From Maricaulis sp965242785 (lineage in GTDB: Bacteria > Pseudomonadota > Alphaproteobacteria > Caulobacterales > Maricaulaceae), in assembly GCA_965242785.1 (NCBI GenBank), contig CBDETA010000001.1, positions 310,001-374,000 of the forward strand: DNA of 64,000 nt. The letters are read 5' to 3'. Below the pieces are notes generated by a model that ran no database searches, was not told the origin of the DNA, and worked only from the letters and a program-made list of their open reading frames with translations. Both the position numbers and the translations under genes were made by a program. This document shows, in pieces, positions 40,050-47,779 of the stretch; within the stretch, counting starts at the first letter, position 1; each line of letters begins with the position of its first letter.

Positions 40050-42068
40050 ATGCCGAAGGCTTTGGAGACGCCGGCCCACAAGGGCGCGGCGGGCGAAACT
40101 GTGAGCATTGATCGTCTGGGCCGCAGCGCCCAGGTGCGCGCGGCTTCGGTCAATGAAGATGACCGCACCGTCGAAGTGACCTGGACAACTGGCGCGTCAG
40201 TCGCGCGATACATCCACGGCGTCGGCCGTGCCCAGGAAGAGCTGGAGGTTTCGAAGAAGGCCATCCGGCTGGATCGCCTGAACAATGGCGCGCCCTTCCT
40301 GAACACGCATTCCGACTGGTCGCTGCGCGACGTAATCGGCGTGGTCGAGAAGGCCTGGCTGGAAGGCACCGAGGGCCGCGCCCTGATCCGCTTTTCCGAG
40401 CGTGAAGATGTCGAGCCGATCTGGCGCGACGTGAAATCCGGGATCATCCGGAATGTGTCGGTGGGCTATCGCGTCCACCGCTACGAAGTGATCGAAGGCG
40501 AAGACGGCGCAGCGACGCGCGTCATCGCCCGGGATTGGGAACCGATGGAGATTTCCGCGGTGCCCATTGGTGCGGACGACCAGGCAGGGTTCCGCGCGGC
40601 CGATGGCCAAACCGAAAACCCCTGCATTCTTGAACGGGCGGAGCCCGGCAATCCCCAGAAGGAGACCCAGATGACCACGAAGGCCATCGAAGAGCAGGGC
40701 GCCGCCCCCAAGGACGACGCCCAAACCCGCGCCAACGAAAAACCGGCTGCTCCGGTCGTTGACGCGAAGGCGGAACGCGCTGCAGGCGCCGACGCCGAAC
40801 GCCAGCGCATCAGTGCCATCCGCCTGATGGGCCGCAAGCACAAGATCGACGATGCGGCAGTCGACTCGCTGATCGACGACGGCAAGACGGTCGACCAGGC
40901 CCGTGCCGCCATCCTGGACATTCTCGCTGGCGAGGATGACAAGGCGGGCGAAATCGGTGCCCGCATGGGCGGCCGTGATGAAGTCGACACCCGCCGCGCG
41001 CTGGTGATCAACGCCATGGAACACCGCCTGGCACCCAAAACCGAGCTGGAGCAGGGTGCCCGCGAGTTCCGCGGCATGTCGCTGATGGAAATCGGCAAGG
41101 AACTGCTGTCGCTGCGCGGTGAGCGCGTGCGTGGCCTGTCGAAGTCGGAAGTGGCCCGCATGGTGCTGCGGTCCTCGCACACCACCAGCGATTTCCCCTA
41201 CATCATGGCCAATGTCGCGTCCAAGCGGCTGCAGATGGCCTATGCCGCAGCGCCCCAGACCTTCCGTCCCATCGTGCATGAAACCACGCTGCCGGACTTC
41301 AAGACCACGAGCGTGGTGGCGATGTCCGACGCGCCGGCCTTCGTGCAGAAACTGGAAGGTGCGGAGTACAGCTATGGCACGGTCGGTGAGAGCCGGGAGC
41401 AATATGCCCTGGCGACCTATGGCCGCGCGATCCGCTTCACCGAGGAAATGCTGATCAATGACGATCTGCGTGCCTTCGACCGCATGGTGACGATGTTTGG
41501 CCGCTCTGCTGCCAACTTCGAGAGCGACCTGGTGTGGGGCATCATCACGGCGAATGCCGCGCTGGCCGACAGCATCGCGCTGTTCCACGCCAGCCACGGC
41601 AACCTGGCCACGGCCGGCCCCATCACGATTGCCAATCTGGGTGAAGCGAAAGCCCTGATGCGCAAGCAGAAGACGCTGGCTCCGTCCTCGACCGAGGCTG
41701 GCCAGCTGATGAATCTGGAACCGCGCTATCTGGCGGTGCCGGCGGAGCTGGAAACCGTTGCCCTGCAGTACACCCGCAGCACCACGATCGCCAACGATCC
41801 GGCGTATGACAACGTGCATGCTGGCCTGACGCCGATCATCGAGCCGCGCTTGGCCAGCCTGTCCGGCGGTTCGGCTGATGACTGGTATCTGTTCGCGGAT
41901 CCGGGTGATGTCGACACGATCGATTTCGCGTCCCTGGAAGGCGAGGAAGCCGTTTCGATCTTCCAGACCGAGGACTTCGATACGGACGCGATCAAGCTGA
42001 AGGCCCGCCTGCGCCGCGCGGCCAAGGCCATCGACTATCGCGGCATGGTCAAGAACGCGGGTTCGTAA
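40050..42068 (+). CDS. Prohead protease - major capsid protein fusion
   Basis: 672 residues from ATG 40050. N-terminal S78-type protease: VEVTWTTGASVARY, the catalytic His in FLNTHSDWSLRDVIG and Ser in IIRNVSVGYRVH, then WEPMEISAVPIGAD. A charged, Ala/Glu-rich scaffold-like segment (about 210-280) follows, and then the capsid domain (DFPYIMANVASKRLQMAY, YGRAIRFTEEMLINDDLRAFDRM, PAYDNVHAGLTPIIEPRL). The fusion is a known arrangement. Cleavage after assembly would free the shell subunit. A strong internal start at 40671 may supply extra capsid. Confidence 0.93.
   Translation: MPKALETPAHKGAAGETVSIDRLGRSAQVRAASVNEDDRTVEVTWTTGASVARYIHGVGRAQEELEVSKKAIRLDRLNNGAPFLNTHSDWSLRDVIGVVEKAWLEGTEGRALIRFSEREDVEPIWRDVKSGIIRNVSVGYRVHRYEVIEGEDGAATRVIARDWEPMEISAVPIGADDQAGFRAADGQTENPCILERAEPGNPQKETQMTTKAIEEQGAAPKDDAQTRANEKPAAPVVDAKAERAAGADAERQRISAIRLMGRKHKIDDAAVDSLIDDGKTVDQARAAILDILAGEDDKAGEIGARMGGRDEVDTRRALVINAMEHRLAPKTELEQGAREFRGMSLMEIGKELLSLRGERVRGLSKSEVARMVLRSSHTTSDFPYIMANVASKRLQMAYAAAPQTFRPIVHETTLPDFKTTSVVAMSDAPAFVQKLEGAEYSYGTVGESREQYALATYGRAIRFTEEMLINDDLRAFDRMVTMFGRSAANFESDLVWGIITANAALADSIALFHASHGNLATAGPITIANLGEAKALMRKQKTLAPSSTEAGQLMNLEPRYLAVPAELETVALQYTRSTTIANDPAYDNVHAGLTPIIEPRLASLSGGSADDWYLFADPGDVDTIDFASLEGEEAVSIFQTEDFDTDAIKLKARLRRAAKAIDYRGMVKNAGS
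40671..42068 (+). CDS. Possible internal translation product: scaffold-capsid part
   Basis: ATG 40671, in frame with the fusion, is preceded by AAGGAG (40659-40664) with six bases spacing, the best Shine-Dalgarno in this stretch. Initiation there yields a 465-residue protein starting MTTKAIEEQG that lacks the protease and retains the scaffold-like segment and capsid. Overlapping in-frame starts of this kind (lambda C/Nu3) adjust protease-to-scaffold ratios. Confidence 0.5.
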   Translation: MTTKAIEEQGAAPKDDAQTRANEKPAAPVVDAKAERAAGADAERQRISAIRLMGRKHKIDDAAVDSLIDDGKTVDQARAAILDILAGEDDKAGEIGARMGGRDEVDTRRALVINAMEHRLAPKTELEQGAREFRGMSLMEIGKELLSLRGERVRGLSKSEVARMVLRSSHTTSDFPYIMANVASKRLQMAYAAAPQTFRPIVHETTLPDFKTTSVVAMSDAPAFVQKLEGAEYSYGTVGESREQYALATYGRAIRFTEEMLINDDLRAFDRMVTMFGRSAANFESDLVWGIITANAALADSIALFHASHGNLATAGPITIANLGEAKALMRKQKTLAPSSTEAGQLMNLEPRYLAVPAELETVALQYTRSTTIANDPAYDNVHAGLTPIIEPRLASLSGGSADDWYLFADPGDVDTIDFASLEGEEAVSIFQTEDFDTDAIKLKARLRRAAKAIDYRGMVKNAGS

Positions 42069-42092
42069 CGCGCCTGCGAACCCGATCCCAGG

Positions 42093-42124
42093 AAGGGGGC
42101 AGCGGAAACGCTGCCCCCTTTTTT
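42093..42124 (+). terminator. Strong intrinsic terminator after capsid gene
   Basis: GGGGGCAGCG (42095-42104), GAAA tetraloop, CGCTGCCCCC (42109-42118), then six T. It lies inside the late operon between capsid and decoration genes, so it either trims the capsid transcript or must be read through by an antiterminated polymerase. Confidence 0.92.
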
Positions 42125-42186
42125 GTGTGAAGACCTGAAACGCCGGCGCCTGGCTGGCTATCCATCAAGCAAGGAAGGCTTTTTCC

Positions 42187-42537
42187 ATGGCTACCAATTT
42201 TGTTCAGGAGGGCCGCCTCCTGACTGTCACCGCGCCGGCTGACGTTGTTTCCGGCGAGTTCGTGAAGGTGGGCAACATCTTCGGTGTCGCCCAATCGGAC
42301 GCGCTGTCCGGTGCGTCTGTCGTGCTGGACACGCAGGGCGTCCACACCCTGCCCAAGGCTACGTCCCTGGCCATCTCCCAGGGCGACGCGGTCTATTGGG
42401 ACGTTGCCGATGCGAACTTCAACAAGACCGCATTGGGCAACTGGTTCTGCGGTGTGGCGACGGCTGCGGCCGGTTCGTCGGACACGACCTTCAATGTCCG
42501 CCTGAACCCGACCCCGCCGCTGGCTGCAGGCGCGTAA
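42187..42537 (+). CDS. DUF2190-family capsid decoration protein
   Basis: 116 residues: FVQEGRLLTVTAPADVVSGEFVKVGNIFGVAQSDALSGASVVLDTQGVHTLPKATSLAISQGDAVYWDVADANFNKTALGNWFCGVATAAAGSSDTTFNVRLN. The order of short beta strands is that of DUF2190/head-fibre-stabilising proteins that follow capsid genes. It probably sits on the capsid surface. Confidence 0.85.
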   Translation: MATNFVQEGRLLTVTAPADVVSGEFVKVGNIFGVAQSDALSGASVVLDTQGVHTLPKATSLAISQGDAVYWDVADANFNKTALGNWFCGVATAAAGSSDTTFNVRLNPTPPLAAGA

Positions 42538-42540
42538 GAC

Positions 42541-42864
42541 ATGGCGGGGCGTGTCTTCGCGGGCATGCCCCGCGTGTTCACCAAGGCGCTGAAGAACAGC
42601 GACCAGATCGACTACACGCCTGTCGACGGGGTCCCCGTCGAGGATGTGGCCGGGGTGTTCACGTCGGCTTATCAGGCAGTTCTGGCTGCCGGGATCGACG
42701 TCGAGAGCGCCCGGCCGATGGTCAGCCTGGCCGCCACGGACTGTCCGACCGCACAGCAAGGCGATCAATTCACCATCGGTGGTGTTGAATACCAGGCCGT
42801 TGAAGTCCAACCGGACAGTTTCGGCATGGTCGTCTTCATCCTGCACGAAGCCAGCGAGGCTTGA
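42541..42864 (+). CDS. Head-tail connector protein (gpFII-like)
   Basis: 107 residues: MAGRVFAGMPRVFTKALKNSDQIDYTPVDG...FTIGGVEYQAVEVQPDSFGMVVFILHEA. The ending pattern with IGGVEYQAVEVQPD.G and final strands resembles head-tail attachment proteins. The position between decoration protein and tail terminator agrees. Confidence 0.75.
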   Translation: MAGRVFAGMPRVFTKALKNSDQIDYTPVDGVPVEDVAGVFTSAYQAVLAAGIDVESARPMVSLAATDCPTAQQGDQFTIGGVEYQAVEVQPDSFGMVVFILHEASEA

Positions 42865-42867
42865 TGC

Positions 42868-43317
42868 ATGCCTGATCATGTTCGCATCCAGGCGCGCGAC
42901 GCCGTGAAGACCCAGCTGACCGGTCTGACCACCACGGGAGTGCGGGCGTTTACCGATCGGGTTCTGAAGGTGCAGGCCAGTGAACTGCCATGCCTGTCCA
43001 TTTCGGTCGGCGACGAAGCGATCGAGCCGGTCACCATGGGCAATCCGCGCCGACTGCAGCGCACCATCCAGATCAATATCGACCTCATTGCCCAGGACGC
43101 GGACGATCCGACCGACGAGCTGCACACGATGCTGTCAGAAGTCGAGACGGCGCTGGCACCGGGCGCGTGGTCGTCATCCCTTTTCTTCGAGCTCGTGCCC
43201 CGCGGGGTGTCGGTCGTCCTGGACGGCGAAGGCAAGCAGATCGCCGGCCGTCTGATGATCTTCTACGAGGCCGAAATCCACACCGCCGCGGGTGCCCCCG
43301 GCGTCGTTCTCTCATAG
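42868..43317 (+). CDS. Tail terminator-like protein (gpU-like)
   Basis: 149 residues: RIQARDAVKTQLTGLTTTGVRAFTDRVLKVQASELPCLSISVGDEAIEPVTMGNPRRLQRTIQINIDLIAQDADDPTDELHTMLSEVETAL, then RLMIFYEAEIHTAAGAPG. The mixed alpha/beta plan and gene position match tail terminators that cap the tail tube. Confidence 0.75.
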   Translation: MPDHVRIQARDAVKTQLTGLTTTGVRAFTDRVLKVQASELPCLSISVGDEAIEPVTMGNPRRLQRTIQINIDLIAQDADDPTDELHTMLSEVETALAPGAWSSSLFFELVPRGVSVVLDGEGKQIAGRLMIFYEAEIHTAAGAPGVVLS

Positions 43318-43335
43318 CCAGCAGGAGGTAGAGCC

Positions 43336-43728
43336 ATGGCTACGCATCACGGTAAGGACGGGGTTGTGAAGGTAGGCGCGAACAGCGTCGCCGAAGTGAC
43401 CCAGTTTTCCATCACGGAGACGGCGGAGACCGCCGACGACAGCGCGATGGGCGATGGCGCCCGGACACACAAGACCGGGCTGACCAGCGCCACCGGCAAT
43501 ATCACCTGTCACTGGGACCCGTCCGATACGAACGGCCAGCAGGCCCTGACTGTCGGCGCTTCGGTGACGTTGAACCTCTATCCCGGCGGGGCTGACAGTG
43601 GCGATGCCGAGATCAGCTGTACGGCGACGGTCACGAGTGTCAGCCCGTCAGCCCAGCTGGATGGCATCGTGTCCCGGTCGTTCGACTTCCAGGCGAACGG
43701 CGCGGTTACGCACGGCACTGTCGTCTAA
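43336..43728 (+). CDS. Major tail tube protein
   Basis: 130 residues: HHGKDGVVKVGANSVAEVTQFSITETAETADDSAMGDGARTHKTGLTSATGNITCHWDPSDTNGQQALTVGASVTLNLYPGG...SPSAQLDGIVSRSFDFQANGAV. Beta-rich tail-tube fold, placed directly before the tail assembly chaperones as in lambda (gpV). ATG behind GGAGG. Confidence 0.88.
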   Translation: MATHHGKDGVVKVGANSVAEVTQFSITETAETADDSAMGDGARTHKTGLTSATGNITCHWDPSDTNGQQALTVGASVTLNLYPGGADSGDAEISCTATVTSVSPSAQLDGIVSRSFDFQANGAVTHGTVV

Positions 43729-44150
43729 TGCGCCAGTCCCTTAAAGCCGAACTCGACGCCTACAAGCAGGCCGCGAAGGCATCGCGCGCGGAGCACACGA
43801 CGCTCATTGACGTGGTCGAGTTCGGCACGGACGGCGAGCCCGTCCGGGTCTATGGCAAGAAACCGACGATCCAGGACAAATCCTGGATCATCAGTGAGTC
43901 TCGCACCGATCGGGGCCATGACGACATCGCCGAACAGGCGTTGCGGGCCGTGGTTCGCCTGGCCATGGACAGTGAGGGAAACAAGCTGTTCGACATCAGC
44001 CACCTGCAATTCCTGCGCACGCAGGTGGATGCGGAACTGATCGAGCAGCTGGCCGCGCGCCTGATGGTGGGGGCGTCGTTCGAGCTCGCTAAAAAAAACT
44101 CTCCGAAGACATCAACCGCCGGTACCTCTTCCGCCTCGCCGAACGGTTAG
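43728..44150 (+). CDS. Tail assembly chaperone, G-like (frame-0 product)
   Basis: 140 residues: LKAELDAYKQAAKASRAEHTTLIDVVEFGTDGEPVRVYGKKPTIQDKSWI...ALRAVVRLAMDSEGNKLFDISHLQFLRTQVDAELIEQLAARLMVG. It then runs through KKNSPKTSTAGTSSASPNG to the stop, a low-complexity tail typical of a non-shifted product. The ATG shares a base with the tail tube stop. The 8-A run at 44091-44098 allows a minority of ribosomes to shift. Confidence 0.88.
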   Translation: MRQSLKAELDAYKQAAKASRAEHTTLIDVVEFGTDGEPVRVYGKKPTIQDKSWIISESRTDRGHDDIAEQALRAVVRLAMDSEGNKLFDISHLQFLRTQVDAELIEQLAARLMVGASFELAKKNSPKTSTAGTSSASPNG

Positions 44151-44260
44151 GCCGGACGGTGGCTGACCTCGAGGAAAACATGACCCTCGAGGAGCTTGCC
44201 GAATGGCAGGCCCATGACGCCCTGACAATCGAAGACCGTAAACAGCAGGACAGATCCTGA
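43728..44260 (+). CDS. Tail assembly chaperone G-T fusion made by -1 frameshift
   Basis: Slipping back one base at A AAA AAC (44093-44099) joins the G part to LSEDINRRYLFRLAERLGR...TVADLEENMTLEELAEWQAHDALTIEDRKQQDRS, a helical T domain with the Leu-Ala-Glu-Trp motif common in gpT-type extensions. The fusion is 177 residues and its TGA overlaps the tape measure ATG. Both products are needed in lambda to wrap the tape measure before tube polymerisation. Confidence 0.85.
44093..44099 (+). promoter_or_regulatory. Programmed -1 frameshift site
   Basis: Heptamer A AAA AAC in the zero frame (44094 AAA, 44097 AAC), a classic slippery sequence. It is in the run of eight A at 44091-44098, unusual in this GC-rich DNA. 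Confidence 0.85.
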
Positions 44261-46071
44261 TGGCCCTGGGCTTTGGCTCTGATTTTCGTTTCGACATCTT
44301 CGCGCGGGATCGCACCGGTCCGGCGTGGCGTGGCGTGGAAACGAGCATGCAACGGACGCAGCGCGCCGCGTCGGGCCTGTTGCGGACGCTGGGGCCGTTG
44401 ATGGGTGTGGGCGTTGGCGCGGTTAGCGCAACGATGTTCGCGGACATGGCCCGGCGTTCCCTGGAATTCTCCGACGCTCTGGTCGCCGCTGCCGACCGGA
44501 CCAGCTTTGCCGTCGACGAACTGGAACGCCTTCGCTTTGCGGGCTACCAGAACCGGGTCGAGCTGGGTCAGACCGACATGGCGATGCAACGGTTTTCGCG
44601 GCGACTGGCGGAAGCCGCGAATGGCTCCGGGGAACTTCGTGCTGACCTGCAGCGTCTGGGCATCCCGCTTCACGACACAGCCGGCAACATGCGGTCGAGC
44701 TATGATGTCCTGCTGGACTACGCGGATGCCGTGGCAGGCGCGCAGAGCGAACAGGAACAACTGCGCCTTGCCTTCAAGGCTTTCGATAGCGAGGGCGCCG
44801 CTCTGGTCAATGTCCTGCGTCATGGGCGCGAAGGACTGGAAGCCTATGGCCGTGCTGCCGAGGAAGCAGGCGCTGTCATGGGTGACGAGCTGGCCCGCAA
44901 TGCTTCAGAGGCAAACCGCCGACTTCGCGAGATCCAGCAGTCGTTTCAGGGGCAGTTCAACACGGCGATCGCTGAAAACGCCGACGAGCTGGTGGCGCTT
45001 GCCGACGCCCTGGGTCAAGTTGCCGCCGCTGCGATCCGTGTCGCCGCGATATTCGGGTCGCTGTTCCAAGACCCCATCGCCGACACCCTGGCTGCCGCTG
45101 TCCAGCAAGCCAGTCTGGCACCGATCGACGAGGAAATCGAACGGTTGCGCGCCGAAATCGAGGCAGCCAGCCGTACCCAGTCCCGCGGCGCGATCGGCCG
45201 CATTCAGGAATACCAGCGCCAGATCCGCGAACTGATCCAGGAGCGGGAACGGCTGGAAGCATTGTTCGAACGTGGCGAGACACCGGATGGCGGATCCGGG
45301 TCGACCGGTCGCACCGGATCACCGACACCGGCGCCCGCAGCGGAATGGCCCAATGTTCCGACCCCTCGCTATGCTCCTCGATACGACTATCAGGCCCGCC
45401 GCCGCGAAGAGTTCGATGACTGGCTGGACGAGATTCAGGAAGTCGTGGACGAATTCGCGAGTGAGCAGGCAGAGGCCTACAAGGACGCGCTGCTGGATCG
45501 ACGCGAGGAGTTCTCCCGGGCGTTCGGCTCAATTTTCGCCGATGGCGTGATGGCCGCCTTCGACGGCGACCTTGAAGATTTCCTGCGCGAGCGCCTGCGC
45601 CAGGCTGCCTATGAAGGTTTGTACGATGCTTTCACCCAGGCTGGGGAAGTGCTGTTCGACATCCTGCGCAACAGGCAAGGCGGCGGTGAAGGTGGGGGCT
45701 GGCTGTCGACTGTTGCCAATGCCCTGTCCTGGGGTGGTGGCAAGTCGTCCGGTCCTAAGTTCGGGGGCGGCAAGGCGGCCGGTGGGCCGACGGTGCCAGG
45801 CCTGGTCTACCGGTTCGGTGAGAAGGGCCCAGAGGATGCGATCATCGGCGCGCCTGCCCACGTTCTGACGAATGACCAGACGATGGGGCGGGGAACGACC
45901 ATCGTGGAGCAGCGCTTCCATCTGCACGCCGAAGGCGCGGTAATGACCGACCAACTGCTGACCCAGATGGAGGACCGGGCCAATACGGCAGCGGGACGCG
46001 CGGTGGCGCCTGTCATGGCGGCCGCCGGCAAGCAAGCGAAACGCAGCACCTACAGGCTGGGCAAGAGATGA
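44260..46071 (+). CDS. Tail tape measure protein
   Basis: 603 residues. Helical, with the usual opening (DIFARDRTGPAWRGVETSMQRTQRAASGLL), a hydrophobic stretch (LGPLMGVGVGAVSATMFAD), long charged helices and a Gly-rich C-terminal part (GGWLSTVANALSWGGGKSSGPKFGGGKAAGGPTVPGLVYRFGEKGPEDAIIGAPAHVLTNDQTMG), a motif common at tape measure ends. At about 1.5 angstrom per residue the tail would be roughly 90 nm long. ATG overlaps the stop of the frameshift product. Confidence 0.92.
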   Translation: MALGFGSDFRFDIFARDRTGPAWRGVETSMQRTQRAASGLLRTLGPLMGVGVGAVSATMFADMARRSLEFSDALVAAADRTSFAVDELERLRFAGYQNRVELGQTDMAMQRFSRRLAEAANGSGELRADLQRLGIPLHDTAGNMRSSYDVLLDYADAVAGAQSEQEQLRLAFKAFDSEGAALVNVLRHGREGLEAYGRAAEEAGAVMGDELARNASEANRRLREIQQSFQGQFNTAIAENADELVALADALGQVAAAAIRVAAIFGSLFQDPIADTLAAAVQQASLAPIDEEIERLRAEIEAASRTQSRGAIGRIQEYQRQIRELIQERERLEALFERGETPDGGSGSTGRTGSPTPAPAAEWPNVPTPRYAPRYDYQARRREEFDDWLDEIQEVVDEFASEQAEAYKDALLDRREEFSRAFGSIFADGVMAAFDGDLEDFLRERLRQAAYEGLYDAFTQAGEVLFDILRNRQGGGEGGGWLSTVANALSWGGGKSSGPKFGGGKAAGGPTVPGLVYRFGEKGPEDAIIGAPAHVLTNDQTMGRGTTIVEQRFHLHAEGAVMTDQLLTQMEDRANTAAGRAVAPVMAAAGKQAKRSTYRLGKR

Positions 46072-46661
46072 CGATCGCACTGCCGACTTCCAGCGATATC
46101 CGCATGTGTGGCCACCGGCTGCTGTCGGCTCGTGCGGATCTGCGCCCGGCGTTTGGGGGCGGGGTTCAGCGCCTGACCCGTCTGGGATCGCGCTGGGCGA
46201 TGACGTTCGAGCTGACCCTGCTGACGCACGCTGCGTCGCTGGCCTGGTCCGACCTGGAGGATGAAAGCGACACGGTTTCGCTGCGCATCCCGCAGCCGGG
46301 CATCAATACCGGATCGCCGGGCACGCCCGTGGTGGACGGTGCCGGGCAGACCGGTGGCACCCTGAACCTTCGCGGATTGTCGGCCAGCTATTCTGTCGCC
46401 AAGGGCCAGTGGCTGTCGGTGGCGACTGGAGGTCTGATGTATCTCTACCGGGCCAGGTCCGCCGCCACTACCACCGGAGCTGGCGTCATCGCCGTTCCGA
46501 TACGCCCGATGATCCGCGCTGCCCATGCCGATGGTGACAGTGTGGAAATCGCGAACCCGCAGATCGAGGGCTTTGTTCGGGATCTGCCCGCCAATGCCTT
46601 CGACATCAATGTCGCCACCCACGTGGACGGGATCCGGTTCACTATCGAGGAGCGCGCCTGA
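46068..46661 (+). CDS. Distal tail protein-like
   Basis: 197 residues, beta-rich: RADLRPAFGGGVQRLTRLGSRWAMTFELTLLTHAASLAWSDLEDESDTVSLRIPQPGI...GTLNLRGLSASYSVAKGQWLSV. It overlaps the tape measure end by ATGA. The position and beta character suggest a tail hub ring protein. Not named with certainty. Confidence 0.72.
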   Translation: MTIALPTSSDIRMCGHRLLSARADLRPAFGGGVQRLTRLGSRWAMTFELTLLTHAASLAWSDLEDESDTVSLRIPQPGINTGSPGTPVVDGAGQTGGTLNLRGLSASYSVAKGQWLSVATGGLMYLYRARSAATTTGAGVIAVPIRPMIRAAHADGDSVEIANPQIEGFVRDLPANAFDINVATHVDGIRFTIEERA

Positions 46662-47335
46662 TGGATGCGCTACTGATCGCAGAGTTCCAGAAGGCGAACC
46701 CGTTCAGCTTCATTGCGATCCGCCTGGACCTGCCGGCCAAGACGCTGTGTCTGACATCCGGCGGCATCGTGTCCTTTACCTGCACGGACCATGCCGGCGG
46801 TACCGAGGCGAAGACCTTCGTCACGTTCGATGCGGACTATGGCTCGCTGGCCTATGTCGGCGAGATCGAGGAAGGGGCGGACGATACCAGCGCTGCGCCG
46901 GATCTGGGTTTTGAGGTGTTCACGGATGCGGCGGTGGAAGCCCTGTCCGCTGCAGCCGCGCAGGGTTCGCCCTGGACCCTGTATTGGGGTGCGGTGAACC
47001 CGGACAGCGGCGCCGTCGTCGGCGCGCCTGTGGAGTGGTTCACGGGGCGGTTGAATGTCGGCTCTCTGGAGGTTGCGGAGAACGGCCGCGCCCTGCAGTT
47101 CTCGAACTATACCGAAGAGCAATTCCAGCTGCTGGCCGATGCGGCGCAGCGGTTGTCGAATTCGTTTCACCAGAAGTGCTGGCCGGGGGAGATGGGGCTG
47201 TCCCATGTCACCGGCCTGACCCGCAAGATCTACTGGCGGCTGCAGAGCCCGCGGGGTTCCGTCACGTCAGGCGGGGTTGCCGGCGGGCAAGGCGGCACCA
47301 ATTCCGGACCGGGCTGGTCCCGCAATCTCGTCTAG
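46661..47335 (+). CDS. Tail hub protein (DUF2163-like)
   Basis: 224 residues: ANPFSFIAIRLDLPAKTLCLTSGGIVSFTCTDHAGGTEAKTFVTFDADYGSLAYVGEIEEGADDTSAAPDLGFEVFTD, and a C-terminal RLSNSFHQKCWPGEMGLSHVTGLTRKIYWR. The last segment resembles the Cys-containing end of DUF2163-type hub proteins. Start overlaps the previous stop by one base. Confidence 0.72.
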   Translation: MDALLIAEFQKANPFSFIAIRLDLPAKTLCLTSGGIVSFTCTDHAGGTEAKTFVTFDADYGSLAYVGEIEEGADDTSAAPDLGFEVFTDAAVEALSAAAAQGSPWTLYWGAVNPDSGAVVGAPVEWFTGRLNVGSLEVAENGRALQFSNYTEEQFQLLADAAQRLSNSFHQKCWPGEMGLSHVTGLTRKIYWRLQSPRGSVTSGGVAGGQGGTNSGPGWSRNLV

Positions 47336-47344
47336 GGCTGATCG

Positions 47345-47779
47345 ATGCCATCACCGCATGACCTGCTGCGCCGCAAGGCGGCAGCGGACGCCTGTGTGCG
47401 CCGCTTTGCCGGAAAACCCCTGCGCTGGGGCCAGACGGACTGCGTGAAGCTGGCCGCCCTGGCCATGCGCAAGCAGGGCGTGACGGTGCCGCTGTTGCGG
47501 GGCGTGCGGTATTCCAGCGAGGCGACAGCCCTGCGCCGCCTGCGCGAGCTGGGCTTTGACTGTCTCTCTGCCGCCATGGATGCCACTGGCCTGGTGCGGA
47601 TCGCGCCGGCGCGTGCCCTGCCCGGCGATATCGTCGGGCTGCCTTCACTTCGACCTGACTGGGATGTCGCCCTCTGCGTCGCTGGCAACAATGGCACTGT
47701 GTTCGGCTTCCTCGGCGAGGATCGAAAAGGGCAGTCCGTACGCCCGTTGAAGACCGTCTGCGCTTGGAGAGTCGCCTAA
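47345..47779 (+). CDS. DUF6950-like tail protein
   Basis: 144 residues: LRRKAAADACVRRFAGKPLRWGQTDCVKLAALAMRKQGVTVPLLRGVRYSSEATALRRLRELGFDCLSAAMD...ARALPGDIVGLPS. The WG-TDC-LAA motif resembles the Cys region of NlpC/P60-related DUF6950 proteins coded between hub and central fibre genes. An active-site His is not obvious, so it may be structural or a degenerate peptidase. Confidence 0.72.
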   Translation: MPSPHDLLRRKAAADACVRRFAGKPLRWGQTDCVKLAALAMRKQGVTVPLLRGVRYSSEATALRRLRELGFDCLSAAMDATGLVRIAPARALPGDIVGLPSLRPDWDVALCVAGNNGTVFGFLGEDRKGQSVRPLKTVCAWRVA

